This document shows, piece by piece, positions 35,416-49,700 of a stretch of DNA of 64,000 nt; within the stretch, counting starts at the first letter, position 1; every line of letters begins with the position of its first letter. The position numbers and the translations under genes are program-made. The stretch lies in NCBI GenBank assembly GCA_945910035.1, contig OX246757.1, forward strand, positions 21,726,817 to 21,790,816, given 5' to 3'. The notes beneath the pieces are model-generated. The model ran no database searches. It was not told the DNA's origin and was given only the letters and a program-made list of their open reading frames with translations. Source of the stretch: Brachypalpus laphriformis. Taxonomy: Eukaryota > Arthropoda > Insecta > Diptera > Syrphidae.

Positions 35416-37817
35416 TTGGCGCAAACAGCCATGCCGGCATCGCCAGATATCGGATTTTCCGACCAATCACCGATCTGTGTAATTTTTACGTCATTAGAAG
35501 CGCACATGTGTGCAGATTTCAAATCTGTAACTGGATTTCCTATGCGGTGCATAGGTTTCGAGGAAATCATATTTTTGTGGCTTAGCTTGGATTGGCGGAA
35601 ACAGCCATGCCGGCATCGCCAGATATCGAATTGTCCGACCAATCACCGATCTGTGTAATTTTTACGTCATTAGAAGCGCACATATGTGCAGATTTCAAAT
35701 CTGTAACTGGATTTCCTATGCGGTGCACAGATTTCGAGGAAACCATATTTTTATGGCTTAGTTTGGATTGGCGGAAACAGCCATGCCGGCGTCGCCAGAT
35801 ATCGAATTTTCCGATCAATCACCGATCTGTGTAATTTTTACGTCATTAGAAGCGCACATGTGTGCAGATTTCAAATCTGTAACTGGATTTCCTATGCGGT
35901 GCATAGTTTTCGAGGAAATCATATTTTTGTGGCTTAGCTTGGATTGGCGGAAACAGCCATGCCGGCATCGCCAGAAATCGAATTTTCAGACCAATCACCG
36001 ATCTGTGTAATTTTTACGTCATTAGAAGCGCACATGTGTGCAGATTTCAAATCTGTAACTGGATTTATTATGCGGTGCATAGTTTTCGAGGAAATCATAT
36101 TTTTCTGGCTTAGCTTGGATTGGCGGAAACAGCCATGCCGGCATCGCCAGATATCGAATTTTCCGAACAATCACCGATCTGTGTAATTTTTACGTCATTA
36201 GAAGCGCACATGTGTGCAGATTTCAAATCTGTAACTGGATTTCCTATGCGGTGCACAGTTTTCGAGAAAATCATATTTTTCTGGCTTAGCTTGGATTGGC
36301 GGAAACAGCCATGCCGACATCGCCAGATATCGAATTTTCCGACCAATCACCGATCTGTGTAATTTTTACGTCATTAGAAGCGCACGTGTGTGCAGATTTC
36401 AAATCTGTAACTGGATTTCCTATGCGGTGCGTGGTTTTCGAGGAAATCATATTTTTGTGGCTTAGCTTGGATTGGCGGAAACAGCCATGCCGGCATCGCC
36501 AGATATCGAATTTTCCGACCAATCACCGATCTGTGTAATTTTTACGTCATTAGAAGCGCACATGTGTGCAGATTTCAAATCTGTAACTGGGTTTATTATG
36601 CGGTGCATAGTTTTCGAGGAAATAATATTTTTGTGGCTTAGCTTGGATTGGCTGAAACAGCCATGCCGGCATCGCCAGATATCGAATTTTCCGACCAATC
36701 ACCGATCTGTGTAACTTTTACGTCATTAGAAGCGCACATGTGTGCAGATTTCAAATCTGTAACTGGATTTATTATGCGGTGCATAGTTTTCGAGGAAATA
36801 ATATTTTTCTGGCTTAGCTTGGATTGGCGGAAACAGCCATGCCGGCATCGCCAGATATCGAATTTTCCGACCAATCACCGATCTGTGTAATTTTTACGTC
36901 ATTAGAAGCGCACATGTGTACAGATTTCAAATCTGTAACTGGATTTCCTATGCGGTGTACAGTTTTCGAGAAAATCATATTTTTCTGGCTTAGCTTGGAT
37001 TGGCGGAAACAGCCATGTCGGCATCGCCAGATATCGAATTTTCCGACCAATCACCGATCTGTGTGCAGATTTCAAATCTGTAACTGGATTTATTATGCGG
37101 TGCATAGTTTTCGAGGAAATAATATTTTTCTGGCTTAGCTTGGATTGGCGGAAACAGCCATGCCGGCATCGCCAGATATCGAATTTTCCGACCAATCACC
37201 GATCTGTGTAATTTTTACGTCATTAGAAGCGCACATGTGTGCAGATTTCAAATCTGTAACTGGATTTCCTATGCGGTGTACAGTTTTCGAGAAAATCATA
37301 TTTTTCTGGCTTAGCTTGGATTGGCGGAAACAGCCATGCCGGCATCGCCAGATATCGAATTTTCCGACCAATCACCGATCTGTGTGCAGATTTCAAATCT
37401 GTAACTGGATTTATTATGCGGTGCATAGTTTTCGAGGAAATCATATTTTTCTGGCTTAGCTTGGATTGGCGGAAACAGCAATGCCGGCATCGCCAGATAT
37501 CGAATTTTCCGACCAATCACCGATCTGTGTAATTTTTACGTCATTAGAAGCGCACATGTGTGCAGATTTCAAATCTGTAACTGGATTTCCTATGCGGTGC
37601 ATAGTTTTCGAGGAAATCATATTTTTGTGGCTTAGCTTGGATTGGCGGAAACAGCCATGCCGGCATCGCCAGATATCGAATTTTCCGCTCAATCACCGAT
37701 CTGTGTAATTTTTACGTCATTAGAAGCGCACATGTGTGCAGATTTCAAATCTGTAACTGGATTTCCTATGCGGTGCATAGGTTTCGAGGAAATCATATTT
37801 TTGTGGCTTAGCTTGGA
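35416..37817 (+). repeat. HOR copy shortened to 2402 bp (14 units)
   Basis: Lacks the divergent CATAAG unit and positions 16-20. The unit at 35944 has the AGAAATCG head of position 6 and a TTTATTATG tail, so it is chimeric. The first unit has private changes CGGATTTTCC near 35450 and CACACGTG near 35153 lies just before it. Confidence 0.85.
36824..37465 (+). repeat. Two 321-bp dimers
   Basis: Short units at 37000 and 37321. Private changes GCCATGTCGG (37016) and CAGCAATGCC (37480) mark this pair and its copy at 38346-38987. Confidence 0.95.
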
Positions 37818-37993
37818 TTGGCGCAAACAGCCATGCCGGCATCGCCAGATATCGAATTTTCCGACCAATCACCGATCTGTGTAATTTTTACGTCATTAGA
37901 AGCGCACATGTGTGCAGATTTCAAATCTGTAACTGGATTTCCTATGCGGTGCATAGGTTTCGAGGAAATCATATTTTTGTGGCTTAGCTTGGA

Positions 37994-38169
37994 TTGGCGG
38001 AAACAGCCATGCCGGCATCGCCAGATATCGAATTGTCCGACCAATCACCGATCTGTGTAATTTTTACGTCATTAGAAGCGCACATGTGTGCAGATTTCAA
38101 ATCTGTAACTGGGTTTATTATGCGGTGCATAGTTTTCGAGGAAATAATATTTTTGTGGCTTAGCTTGGA
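37994..38169 (+). repeat. Junction chimera of the 1522-bp duplication
   Basis: The head has GAATTGTCC as in HOR position 2 and the tail has GGGTTTATTATG and the GGCTGAAAC transition as in position 9 (unit 36472). The fusion keeps the exact 176-bp length, so the exchange was in register. Confidence 0.8.
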
Positions 38170-38345
38170 TTGGCTGAAACAGCCATGCCGGCATCGCCAG
38201 ATATCGAATTTTCCGACCAATCACCGATCTGTGTAACTTTTACGTCATTAGAAGCGCACATGTGTGCAGATTTCAAATCTGTAACTGGATTTATTATGCG
38301 GTGCATAGTTTTCGAGGAAATAATATTTTTCTGGCTTAGCTTGGA

Positions 38346-38987
38346 TTGGCGGAAACAGCCATGCCGGCATCGCCAGATATCGAATTTTCCGACCAATCAC
38401 CGATCTGTGTAATTTTTACGTCATTAGAAGCGCACATGTGTACAGATTTCAAATCTGTAACTGGATTTCCTATGCGGTGTACAGTTTTCGAGAAAATCAT
38501 ATTTTTCTGGCTTAGCTTGGATTGGCGGAAACAGCCATGTCGGCATCGCCAGATATCGAATTTTCCGACCAATCACCGATCTGTGTGCAGATTTCAAATC
38601 TGTAACTGGATTTATTATGCGGTGCATAGTTTTCGAGGAAATAATATTTTTCTGGCTTAGCTTGGATTGGCGGAAACAGCCATGCCGGCATCGCCAGATA
38701 TCGAATTTTCCGACCAATCACCGATCTGTGTAATTTTTACGTCATTAGAAGCGCACATGTGTGCAGATTTCAAATCTGTAACTGGATTTCCTATGCGGTG
38801 TACAGTTTTCGAGAAAATCATATTTTTCTGGCTTAGCTTGGATTGGCGGAAACAGCCATGCCGGCATCGCCAGATATCGAATTTTCCGACCAATCACCGA
38901 TCTGTGTGCAGATTTCAAATCTGTAACTGGATTTATTATGCGGTGCATAGTTTTCGAGGAAATCATATTTTTCTGGCTTAGCTTGGA
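38346..38987 (+). repeat. Two 321-bp dimers
   Basis: Short units at 38522 and 38843. Copy of 36824-37465 including its private substitutions. Confidence 0.95.
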
Positions 38988-40043
38988 TTGGCGGAAACAG
39001 CAATGCCGGCATCGCCAGATATCGAATTTTCCGACCAATCACCGATCTGTGTAATTTTTACGTCATTAGAAGCGCACATGTGTGCAGATTTCAAATCTGT
39101 AACTGGATTTCCTATGCGGTGCATAGTTTTCGAGGAAATCATATTTTTGTGGCTTAGCTTGGATTGGCGGAAACAGCCATGCCGGCATCGCCAGATATCG
39201 AATTTTCCGCTCAATCACCGATCTGTGTAATTTTTACGTCATTAGAAGCGCACATGTGTGCAGATTTCAAATCTGTAACTGGATTTCCTATGCGGTGCAT
39301 AGGTTTCGAGGAAATCATATTTTTGTGGCTTAGCTTGGATTGGCGCAAACAGCCATGCCGGCATCGCCAGATATCGAATTTTCCGACCAATCACCGATCT
39401 GTGTAATTTTTACGCCATTAGAAGCGCACATGTGTGCAGATTTCAAATCTGTAACTGGATTTCCTATGCGGTGCATAGGTTTCGAGGAAATCATATTTTT
39501 GTGGCTTAGCTTGGATTGGCGGAAACAGCCATGCCGGCATCGCCAGATATCGAATTGTCCGACCAATCACCGATCTGTGTAATTTTTACGTCATTAGAAG
39601 CGCACATATGTGCAGATTTCAAATCTGTAACTGGATTTCCTATGCGGTGCACAGATTTCGAGGAAACCATATTTTTATGGCTTAGTTTGGATTGGCGGAA
39701 ACAGCCATGCCGGCATCGCCAGATATCGAATTTTCCGATCAATCACCGATCTGTGTAATTTTTACGTCATTAGAAGCGCACATGTGTGCAGATTTCAAAT
39801 CTGTAACTGGATTTCCTATGCGGTGCATAGTTTTCGAGGAAATCATATTTTTGTGGCTTAGCTTGGATTGGCGGAAACAGCCATGCCGGCATCGCCAGAT
39901 ATCGAATTTTCCGACCAATCACCGATCTGTGTAATTTTTACGTCATTAGAAGCGCACATGTGTGCAGATTTCAAATCTGTAACTGGATTTCCTATGCGGT
40001 GCATAGGTTTCGAGGAAATCATATTTTTGTGGCTTAGCTTGGA

Positions 40044-40219
40044 TTGGCGCAAACAGCCATGCCGGCATCGCCAGATATCGAATTTTCCGACCAATCACCG
40101 ATCTGTGTAATTTTTACGTCATAAGAAGCGCACATGTGTGCAGATTTCTAATCTGTAACTGGACTTCCTATGCGGTGCACAGTTTTCGAGAAAATCATAT
40201 TTTTCTGGCTTAGCTTGGA
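40044..40219 (+). repeat. Chimeric divergent unit
   Basis: The first two thirds match the divergent CATAAG unit (CATAAG, TTTCTAATCTG, GGACTTCC). From GCACAGTTTTCGA onward it switches to the GAAAATC...TTCTGG tail of another type and keeps the normal A-box-like sequence. It is 176 bp long. Confidence 0.85.
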
Positions 40220-41099
40220 TTGGCGGAAACAGCCATGCCGACATCGCCAGATATCGAATTTTCCGACCAATCACCGATCTGTGTAATTTTTACGTCATTA
40301 GAAGCGCACGTGTGTGCAGATTTCAAATCTGTAACTGGATTTCCTATGCGGTGCATAGTTTTCGAGGAAATCATATTTTTGTGGCTTAGCTTGGATTGGC
40401 GGAAACAGCCATGCCGGCATCGCCAGAAATCGAATTTTCAGACCAATCACCGATCTGTGTAATTTTTACGTCATTAGAAGCGCACATGTGTGCAGATTTC
40501 AAATCTGTAACAAGATTTCCTATGCGGTGCACAGTTTTCGAGAAAATCATATTTTTCTGGCTTAGCTTGGATTGGCGGAAACAGCCATGCCGACATCGCC
40601 AGATATCGAATTTTCCGACCAATCACCGATCTGTGTAATTTTTACGTCATTAGAAGCGCACGTGTGTGCAGATTTCAAATCTGTAACTGGATTTCCTATG
40701 CGGTGCGTGGTTTTCGAGGAAATCATATTTTTGTGGCTTAGCTTGGATTGGCGGAAACAGCCATGCCGGCATCGCCAGATATCGAATTTTCCGACCAATC
40801 ACCGATCTGTGTAATTTTTACGTCATTAGAAGCGCACATGTGTGCAGATTTCAAATCTGTAACTGGATTTATTATGCGGTGCATAGTTTTCGAGGAAATA
40901 ATATTTTTGTGGCTTAGCTTGGATTGGCTGAAACAGCCATGCCGGCATCGCCAGATATCGAATTTTCCGACCAATCACCGATCTGTGTAACTTTTACGTC
41001 ATTAGAAGCGCACATGTGTGCAGATTTCAAATCTGTAACTGGATTTATTATGCGGTGCATAGTTTTCGAGGAAATAATATTTTTCTGGCCTAGCTTGGA

Positions 41100-41741
41100 T
41101 TGGCGGAAACAGCCATGCCGGCATCGCCAGATATCGAATTTTCCGACCAATCACCGATCTGTGTAATTTTTACGTCATTAGAAGCGCACATGTGTACAGA
41201 TTTCAAATCTGTAACTGGATTTCCTATGCGGTGTACAGTTTTCGAGAAAATCATATTTTTCTGGCTTAGCTTGGATTGGCGGAAACAGCCATGCCGGCAT
41301 CGCCAGATATCGAATTTTCCGACCAATCACCGATCTGTGTGCAGATTTCAAATCTGTAACTGGATTTATTATGCGGTGCATAGTTTTCGAGGAAATAATA
41401 TTTTTCTGGCTTAGCTTGGATTGGCGGAAACAGCCATGCCGGCATCGCCAGATATCGAATTTTCCGACCAATCACCGATCTGTGTAATTTTTACGTCATT
41501 AGAAGCGCACATGTGTGCAGATTTCAAATCTGTAACTGGATTTCCTATGCGGTGTACAGTTTTCGAGAAAATCATATTTTTCTGGCTTAGCTTGGATTGG
41601 CGGAAACAGCCATGCCGGCATCGCCAGATATCGAATTTTCCGACCAATCACCGATCTGTGTGCAGATTTCAAATCTGTAACTGGATTTATTATGCGGTGC
41701 ATAGTTTTCGAGGAAATCATATTTTTCTGGCTTAGCTTGGA
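41100..41741 (+). repeat. Two 321-bp dimers
   Basis: Short units at 41276 and 41597. Repeated at 48865-49506, offset 7765 bp. Confidence 0.95.
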
Positions 41742-42973
41742 TTGGCGGAAACAGCCATGCCGGCATCGCCAGATATCGAATTTTCCGACCAATCACCGAT
41801 CTGTGTAATTTTTACGTCATTAGAAGCGCACATGTGTGCAGATTTCAAATCTGTAACTGGATTTCCTATGCGGTGCATAGTTTTCGAGGAAATCATATTT
41901 TTGTGGCTTAGCTTGGATTGGCGCAAACAGCCATGCCGGCATCGCCAGATATCGAATTTTCCGACCAATCACCGATCTGTGTAATTTTTACGTCATTAGA
42001 AGCGCACATGTGTGCAGATTTCAAAACTGTAACTGGATTTCCTATGCGGTGCACAATTTTCGAGGAAATCATATTTTTATGGCTTAGTTTGGATTGGCGG
42101 AAACAGCCATGCCAGCATCGCTAGATATCGAATTTTCCGACCAATCACCGATCTGTGTAATTTTTACGTCATTAGAAGCGCACATGTGAGCAGATTTTAA
42201 ATCTGTAACTGGATTTCCTATGCGGTGCATAGTTTTCGAGGAAATCATATTTTTGTGGCTTAGCTTGGATTGGCGGAAACAGCCATGCCGGCATCGCCAG
42301 ATATCGAATTTTCCGACCAATCACCGATCTGTGTAATTTTTACGTCATTAGAAGCGCACATGTGTGCAGATTTCAAATCTGTAACTGGATTTCCTATGCG
42401 GTGCATAGGTTTCGAGGAAATCATATTTTTGTGGCTTAGCTTGGATTGGCGCAAACAGCCATGCCGGCATCGCCAGATATCGAATTTTCCGACCAATCAC
42501 CTATCTGTGTAATTTTTACGTCATTAGAAGCGCACATGTGTGCAGATTTCAAATCTGTAACTGGATTTCCTATGCGGTGCACAGTTTTCGAGGAAATCAT
42601 ATTTTTCTGGCTTAGCTTGGATTGGCGGAAACAGCCATGCCGGCATCGCCAGATATCGAATTGTCCGACCAATCACCGATCTGTGTAATTTTTACGTCAT
42701 TAGAAGCGCACATGTGTGCAGATTTCAAATCTGTAACTGGATTTCCTATGCGGTGCATAGTTTTCGAGGAAATCATATTTTTGTGGCTTAGCTTGGATTG
42801 GCGGAAACAGCCATGCCGGCATCGCCAGATATCGAATTTTCCGCTCAATCACCGATCTGTGTAATTTTTACGTCATTAGAAGCGCACATGTGTGCAGATT
42901 TCAAATCTGTAACTGGATTTCCTATGCGGTGCATAGGTTTCGAGGAAATCATATTTTTGTGGCTTAGCTTGGA

Positions 42974-45900
42974 TTGGCGCAAACAGCCATGCCGGCATCG
43001 CCAGATATCGAATTTTCCGACCAATCACCGATCTGTGTAATTTTTACGTCATTAGAAGCGCACATGTGTGCAGATTTCAAATCTGTAACTGGATTTCCTA
43101 TGCGGTGCATAGGTTTCGAGGAAATCATATTTTTGTGGCTTAGCTTGGATTGGCGGAAACAGCCATGCCGGCATCGCCAGATATCGAATTGTCCGACCAA
43201 TCACCGATCTGTGTAATTTTTACGTCATTAGAAGCGCACATATGTGCAGATTTCAAATCTGTAACTGGATTTCCTATGCGGTGCACAGATTTCGAGGAAA
43301 CCATATTTTTATGGCTTAGTTTGGATTGGCGGAAACAGCCATGCCGGCATCGCCAGATATCGAATTTTCCGATCAATCACCGATCTGTGTAATTTTTACG
43401 TCATTAGAAGCGCACATGTGTGCAGATTTCAAATCTGTAACTGGATTTCCTATGCGGTGCATAGTTTTCGAGGAAATCATATTTTTGTGGCTTAGCTTGG
43501 ATTGGCGGAAACAGCCATGCCGGCATCGCCAGATATCGAATTTTCCGACCAATCACCGATCTGTGTAATTTTTACGTCATTAGAAGCGCACATGTGTGCA
43601 GATTTCAAATCTGTAACTGGATTTCCTATGCGGTGCATAAGTTTCGAGGAAATCATATTTTTGTGGCTTAGCTTGGATTGGCGCAAACAGCCATGCCGGC
43701 ATCGCCAGATATCGAATTTTCCGACCAATCACCGATCTGTGTAATTTTTACGTCATAAGAAGCGCACATGTGTGCAGATTTCTAATCTGTAACTGGACTT
43801 CCTATGCGGTGCACAGTTTTCGAGGAAATCATATTTTCATGACTTAGCCTGGATAGGCGGAAACAGCCATGCCGGCATCGCCAGAAATCGAATTTTCAGA
43901 CCAATCACCGATCTGTGTAATTTTTACGTCATTAGAAGCGCACATGTGTGCAGATTTCAAAACTGTAACAAGATTTCCTATGCGGTGCACAGTTTTCGAG
44001 AAAATCATATTTTTCTGGCTTAGCTTGGATTGGCGGAAACAGCCATGCCGGCATCGCCAGATATCGAATTTTCCGAACAATCACCGATCTGTGTAATTTT
44101 TACGTCATTAGAAGCGCACATGTGTGCAGATTTCAAATCTGTAACTGGATTTCCTATGCGGTGCACAGTTTTCGAGAAAATCATATTTTTCTGGCTTAGC
44201 TTGGATTGGCGGAAACAGCCATGCCGACATCGCCAGATATCGAATTTTCCGACCAATCACCGATCTGTGTAATTTTTACGTCATTAGAAGCGCACGTGTG
44301 TGCAGATTTCAAATCTGTAACTGGATTTCCTATGCGGTGCGTGGTTTTCGAGGAAATCATATTTTTGTGGCTTAGCTTGGATTGGCGGAAACAGCCATGC
44401 CGGCATCGCCAGATATCGAATTTTCCGACCAATCACCGATCTGTGTAATTTTTACGTTATTAGAAGCGCACATGTGTGCAGATTTCAAATCTGTAACTGG
44501 ATTTATTATGCGGTGCATAGTTTTCGAGGAAATAATATTTTTGTGGCTTAGCTTGGATTGGCTGAAACAGCCATGCCGGCATCGCCAGATATCGAATTTT
44601 CCGACCAATCACCGATCTGTGTAACTTTTACGTCATTAGAAGCGCACATGTGTGCAGATTTCAAATCTGTAACTGGATTTATTATGCGGTGCATAGTTTT
44701 CGAGGAAATAATATTTTTCTGGCTTAGCTTGGATTGGCGGAAACAGCCATGCCGGCATCGCCAGATATCGAATTTTCCGACCAATCACCGATCTGTGTAA
44801 TTTTTACGTCATTAGAAGCGCACATGTGTACAGATTTCAAATCTGTAACTGGATTTCCTATGCGGTGTACAGTTTTCAAGAAAATCATATTTTTCTGGCT
44901 TAGCTTGGATTGGCGGAAACAGCCATGCCGGCATCGCCAGATATCGAATTTTCCGACCAATCACCGATCTGTGTGCAGATTTCAAATCTGTAACTGGATT
45001 TATTATGCGGTGCATAGTTTTCGAGGAAATCATATTTTTCTGGCTTAGCTTGGATTGGCGGAAACAGCCATGCCGGCATCGCCAGATATCGAATTTTCCG
45101 ACCAATCACCGATCTGTGTAATTTTTACGTCATTAGAAGCGCACATGTGTGCAGATTTCAAATCTGTAACTGGATTTCCTATGCGGTGTACAGTTTTCGA
45201 GAAAATCATATTTTTCTGGCTTAGCTTGGATTGGCGGAAACAGCCATGCCGGCATCGCCAGATATCGAATTTTCCGACCAATCACCGATCTGTGTGCAGA
45301 TTTCAAATCTGTAACTGGATTTATTATGCGGTGCATAGTTTTCGAGGAAATCATATTTTTCTGGCTTAGCTTGGATTGGCGGAAACAGCCATGCCGGCAT
45401 CGCCAGATATCGAATTTTCCGACCAATCACCGATCTGTGTAATTTTTACGTCATTAGAAGCGCACATGTGTGCAGATTTCAAATCTGTAACTGGATTTCC
45501 TATGCGGTGCATAGTTTTCGAGGAAATCATATTTTTGTGGCTTAGCTTGGATTGGCGCAAACAGCCATGCCGGCATCGCCAGATATCGAATTTTCCGACC
45601 AATCACCGATCTGTGTAATTTTTACGTCATTAGAAGCGCACATGTGTGCAGATTTCAAAACTGTAACTGGATTTCCTATGCGGTGCACAATTTTCGAGGA
45701 AATCATATTTTTATGGCTTAGTTTGGATTGGCGGAAACAGCCATGCCAGCATCGCTAGATATCGAATTTTCCGACCAATCACCGATCTGTGTAATTTTTA
45801 CGTCATTAGAAGCGCACATGTGAGCAGATTTTAAATCTGTAACTGGATTTCCTATGCGGTGCATAGTTTTCGAGGAAATCATATTTTTGTGGCTTAGCTT

Positions 45901-46783
45901 GGATTGGCGGAAACAGCCATGCCGGCATCGCCAGATATCGAATTTTCCGCTCAATCACCGATCTGTGTAATTTTTACGTCATTAGAAGCGCACATGTGTG
46001 CAGATTTCAAATCTGTAACTGGATTTCCTATGCGGTGCATAGGTTTCGAGGAAATCATATTTTTGTGGCTTAGCTTGGATTGGCGCAAACAGCCATGCCG
46101 GCATCGCCAGATATCGAATTTTCCGACCAATCACCGATCTGTGTAATTTTTACGTCATTAGAAGCGCACATGTGTGCAGATTTCAAATCTGTAACTGGAT
46201 TTCCTATGCGGTGCATAGGTTTCGAGGAAATCATATTTTTGTGGCTTAGCTTGGATTGGCGCAAACAGCCATGCCGGCATCGCCAGATATCGAATTTTCC
46301 GACCAATCACCGATCTGTGTAATTTTTACGTCATTAGAAGCGCACATGTGTGCAGATTTCAAATCTGTAACTGGATTTCCTATGCGGTGCACAGTTTTCG
46401 AGGAAATCATATTTTTCTGGCTTAGCTTGGATTGGCGGAAACAGCCATGCCGGCATCGCCAGATATCGAATTGTCCGACCAATCACCGATCTGTGTAATT
46501 TTTACGTCATTAGAAGCGCACATGTGTGCAGATTTCAAATCTGTAACTGGATTTCCTATGCGGTGCATAGTTTTCGAGGAAATCATATTTTTGTGGCTTA
46601 GCTTGGATTGGCGGAAACAGCCATGCCGGCATCGCCAGATATCGAATTTTCCGCTCAATCACCGATCTGTGTAATTTTTACGTCATTAGAAGCGCACATG
46701 TGTGCAGATTTCAAATCTGTAACTGGATTTCCTATGCGGTGCATAGGTTTCGAGGAAATCATATTTTTGTGGCTTAGCTTGGA
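42974..46783 (+). repeat. HOR copy extended to 3810 bp (22 units)
   Basis: One more 176-bp unit than the 21-unit reference. The extra unit lies at 45904-46255, where a CGCTCAATC unit and a second CGCAAACAG/GCATAGG unit replace the single position-18 unit. The same extension appears in 50739-54548. Confidence 0.85.
44734..45375 (+). repeat. Two 321-bp dimers
   Basis: Short units at 44910 and 45231. The first full unit has TTTTCAAG in place of TTTTCGAG, shared only with the copy at 52499. Confidence 0.95.
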
Positions 46784-49700
46784 TTGGCGCAAACAGCCAT
46801 GCCGGCATCGCCAGATATCGAATTTTCCGACCAATCACCGATCTGTGTAATTTTTACGTCATTAGAAGCGCACATGTGTGCAGATTTCAAATCTGTAACT
46901 GGATTTCCTATGCGGTGCATAGGTTTCGAGGAAATCATATTTTTGTGGCTTAGCTTGGATTGGCGGAAACAGCCATGCCGGCATCGCCAGATATCGAATT
47001 GTCCGACCAATCACCGATCTGTGTAATTTTTACGTCATTAGAAGCGCACATATGTGCAGATTTCAAATCTGTAACTGGATTTCCTATGCGGTGCACAGAT
47101 TTCGAGGAAACCATATTTTTATGGCTTAGTTTGGATTGGCGGAAACAGCCATGCCGGCATCGCCAGATATCGAATTTTCCGATCAATCACCGATCTGTGT
47201 AATTTTTACGTCATTAGAAGCGCACATGTGTGCAGATTTCAAATCTGTAACTGGATTCCCTATGCGGTGCATAGTTTTCGAGGAAATCATATTTTTGTGG
47301 CTTAGCTTGGATTGGCGGAAACAGCCATGCCGGCATCGCCAGATATCGAATTTTCCGACCAATCACCGATCTGTGTAATTTTTACGTCATTAGAAGCGCA
47401 CATGTGTGCAGATTTCAAATCTGTAACTGGATTTCCTATGCGGTGCATAGGTTTCGAGGAAATCATATTTTTGTGGCTTAGCTTGGATAGGCGCAAACAG
47501 CCATGCCGGCATCGCCAGATATCGAATTTTCTGACCAATCACCGATCTGTGTAATTTTTACGTCATAAGAAGCGCACATGTGTGCAGATTTCTAATCTGT
47601 AACTGGACTTCCTATGCGGTGCACAGTTTTCGAGGAAATCATATTTTCATGACTTAGCCTGGATAGGCGGAAACAGCCATGCCGGCATCGCCAGAAATCG
47701 AATTTTCAGACCAATCACCGATCTGTGTAATTTTTACGTCATTAGAAGCGCACATGTGTGCAGATTTCAAATCTGTTACTGGATTTATTATGCGGTGCAT
47801 AGTTTTCGAGGAAATAATATTTTTCTGGCTTAGCTTGGATTGGCGGAAACAGCCATGCCGGCATCGCCAGATATCGAATTTTCCGAACAATCACCGATCT
47901 GTGTAATTTTTACGTCATTAGAAGCGCACATGTGAGCAGATTTCAAATCTGTAACTGGATTTCCTATGCGGTGCACAGTTTTCGAGAAAATCATATTTTT
48001 CTGGCTTAGCTTGGATTGGCGGAAACAGCCATGCCGACATCGCCAGATATCGAATTTTCCGACCAATCACCGATCTGTGTAATTTTTACGTCATTAGAAG
48101 CGCACGTGTGTGCAGATTTCAAATCTGTAACTGGATTTATTATGCGGTGCATAGTTTTCGAGGAAATAATATTTTTCTGGCTTAGCTTGGATTGGCGGAA
48201 ACAGCCATGCCGGCATCGCCAGATATCGAATTTTCCGAACAATCACCGATCTGTGTAATTTTTACGTCATTAGAAGCGCACATGTGAGCAGATTTCAAAT
48301 CTGTAACTGGATTTCCTATGCGGTGCACAGTTTTCGAGAAAATCATATTTTTCTGGCTTAGCTTGGATTGGCGGAAACAGCCATGCCGACATCGCCAGAT
48401 ATCGAATTTTCCGACCAATCACCGATCTGTGTAATTTTTACGTCATTAGAAGCGCACATGTGTGCAGATTTCAAATCTGTAACTGGATTTCCTATGCGGT
48501 GCATAGGTTTCGAGGAAATCATATTTTTGTGGCTTAGCTTGGATTGGCGCAAACAGCCATGCCGGCATCGCCAGATATCGAATTTTCTGACCAATCACCG
48601 ATCTGTGTAATTTTTACGTCATAAGAAGCGCACATGTGTGCAGATTTCTAATCTGTAACTGGACTTCCTATGCGGTGCACAGTTTTCGAGGAAATCATAT
48701 TTTCATGACTTAGCCTGGATAGGCGGAAACAGCCATGTCGGCATCGCCAGATATCGAATTTTCCGACCAATCACCGATCTGTGTGCAGATTTCAAATCTG
48801 TAACTGGATTTATTATGCGGTGCATAGTTTTCGAGGAAATAATATTTTTCTGGCTTAGCTTGGATTGGCGGAAACAGCCATGCCGGCATCGCCAGATATC
48901 GAATTTTCCGACCAATCACCGATCTGTGTAATTTTTACGTCATTAGAAGCGCACATGTGTACAGATTTCAAATCTGTAACTGGATTTCCTATGCGGTGTA
49001 CAGTTTTCGAGAAAATCATATTTTTCTGGCTTAGCTTGGATTGGCGGAAACAGCCATGCCGGCATCGCCAGATATCGAATTTTCCGACCAATCACCGATC
49101 TGTGTGCAGATTTCAAATCTGTAACTGGATTTATTATGCGGTGCATAGTTTTCGAGGAAATAATATTTTTCTGGCTTAGCTTGGATTGGCGGAAACAGCC
49201 ATGCCGGCATCGCCAGATATCGAATTTTCCGACCAATCACCGATCTGTGTAATTTTTACGTCATTAGAAGCGCACATGTGTGCAGATTTCAAATCTGTAA
49301 CTGGATTTCCTATGCGGTGTACAGTTTTCGAGAAAATCATATTTTTCTGGCTTAGCTTGGATTGGCGGAAACAGCCATGCCGGCATCGCCAGATATCGAA
49401 TTTTCCGACCAATCACCGATCTGTGTGCAGATTTCAAATCTGTAACTGGATTTATTATGCGGTGCATAGTTTTCGAGGAAATCATATTTTTCTGGCTTAG
49501 CTTGGATTGGCGGAAACAGCCATGCCGGCATCGCCAGATATCGAATTTTCCGACCAATCACCGATCTGTGTAATTTTTACGTCATTAGAAGCGCACATGT
49601 GTGCAGATTTCAAATCTGTAACTGGATTTCCTATGCGGTGCATAGTTTTCGAGGAAATCATATTTTTGTGGCTTAGCTTGGATTGGCGCAAACAGCCATG

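Larger units (their letters stand above)
37818..39339 (+). repeat. 1522-bp (9-unit) HOR duplicate
   Basis: Seven 176-bp and two 145-bp units, duplicating the sequence 1522 bp upstream. Three rare substitutions are shared at exactly this offset: GGGTTTATTATG (36591 and 38113), GCCATGTCGG and CAGCAATGCC. The unit at 37994 is the junction chimera. Confidence 0.9.
39340..42973 (+). repeat. HOR copy, 3634 bp with reordered units
   Basis: Twenty-one units and canonical length, but positions 5-8 differ from the reference: chimera at 40044, a GCCGACATCG/CACGTG unit at 40220, AGAAATCG at 40396, then GCGTGG at 40572. Dimers at 41100-41741. Confidence 0.85.
41016..46875 (+). repeat. Macro-duplication at 7765-bp offset, first copy
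   Basis: About 5.86 kb matching 48781-54640. Shared rare changes include CACCTATCTG (42501 and 50266 area), TTACGTTAT (44456 and 52221) and TTTTCAAGAAAATC (44875 and 52640 area). GCATAAGTTTCG at 43638 is not shared with the second copy. Confidence 0.85.
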
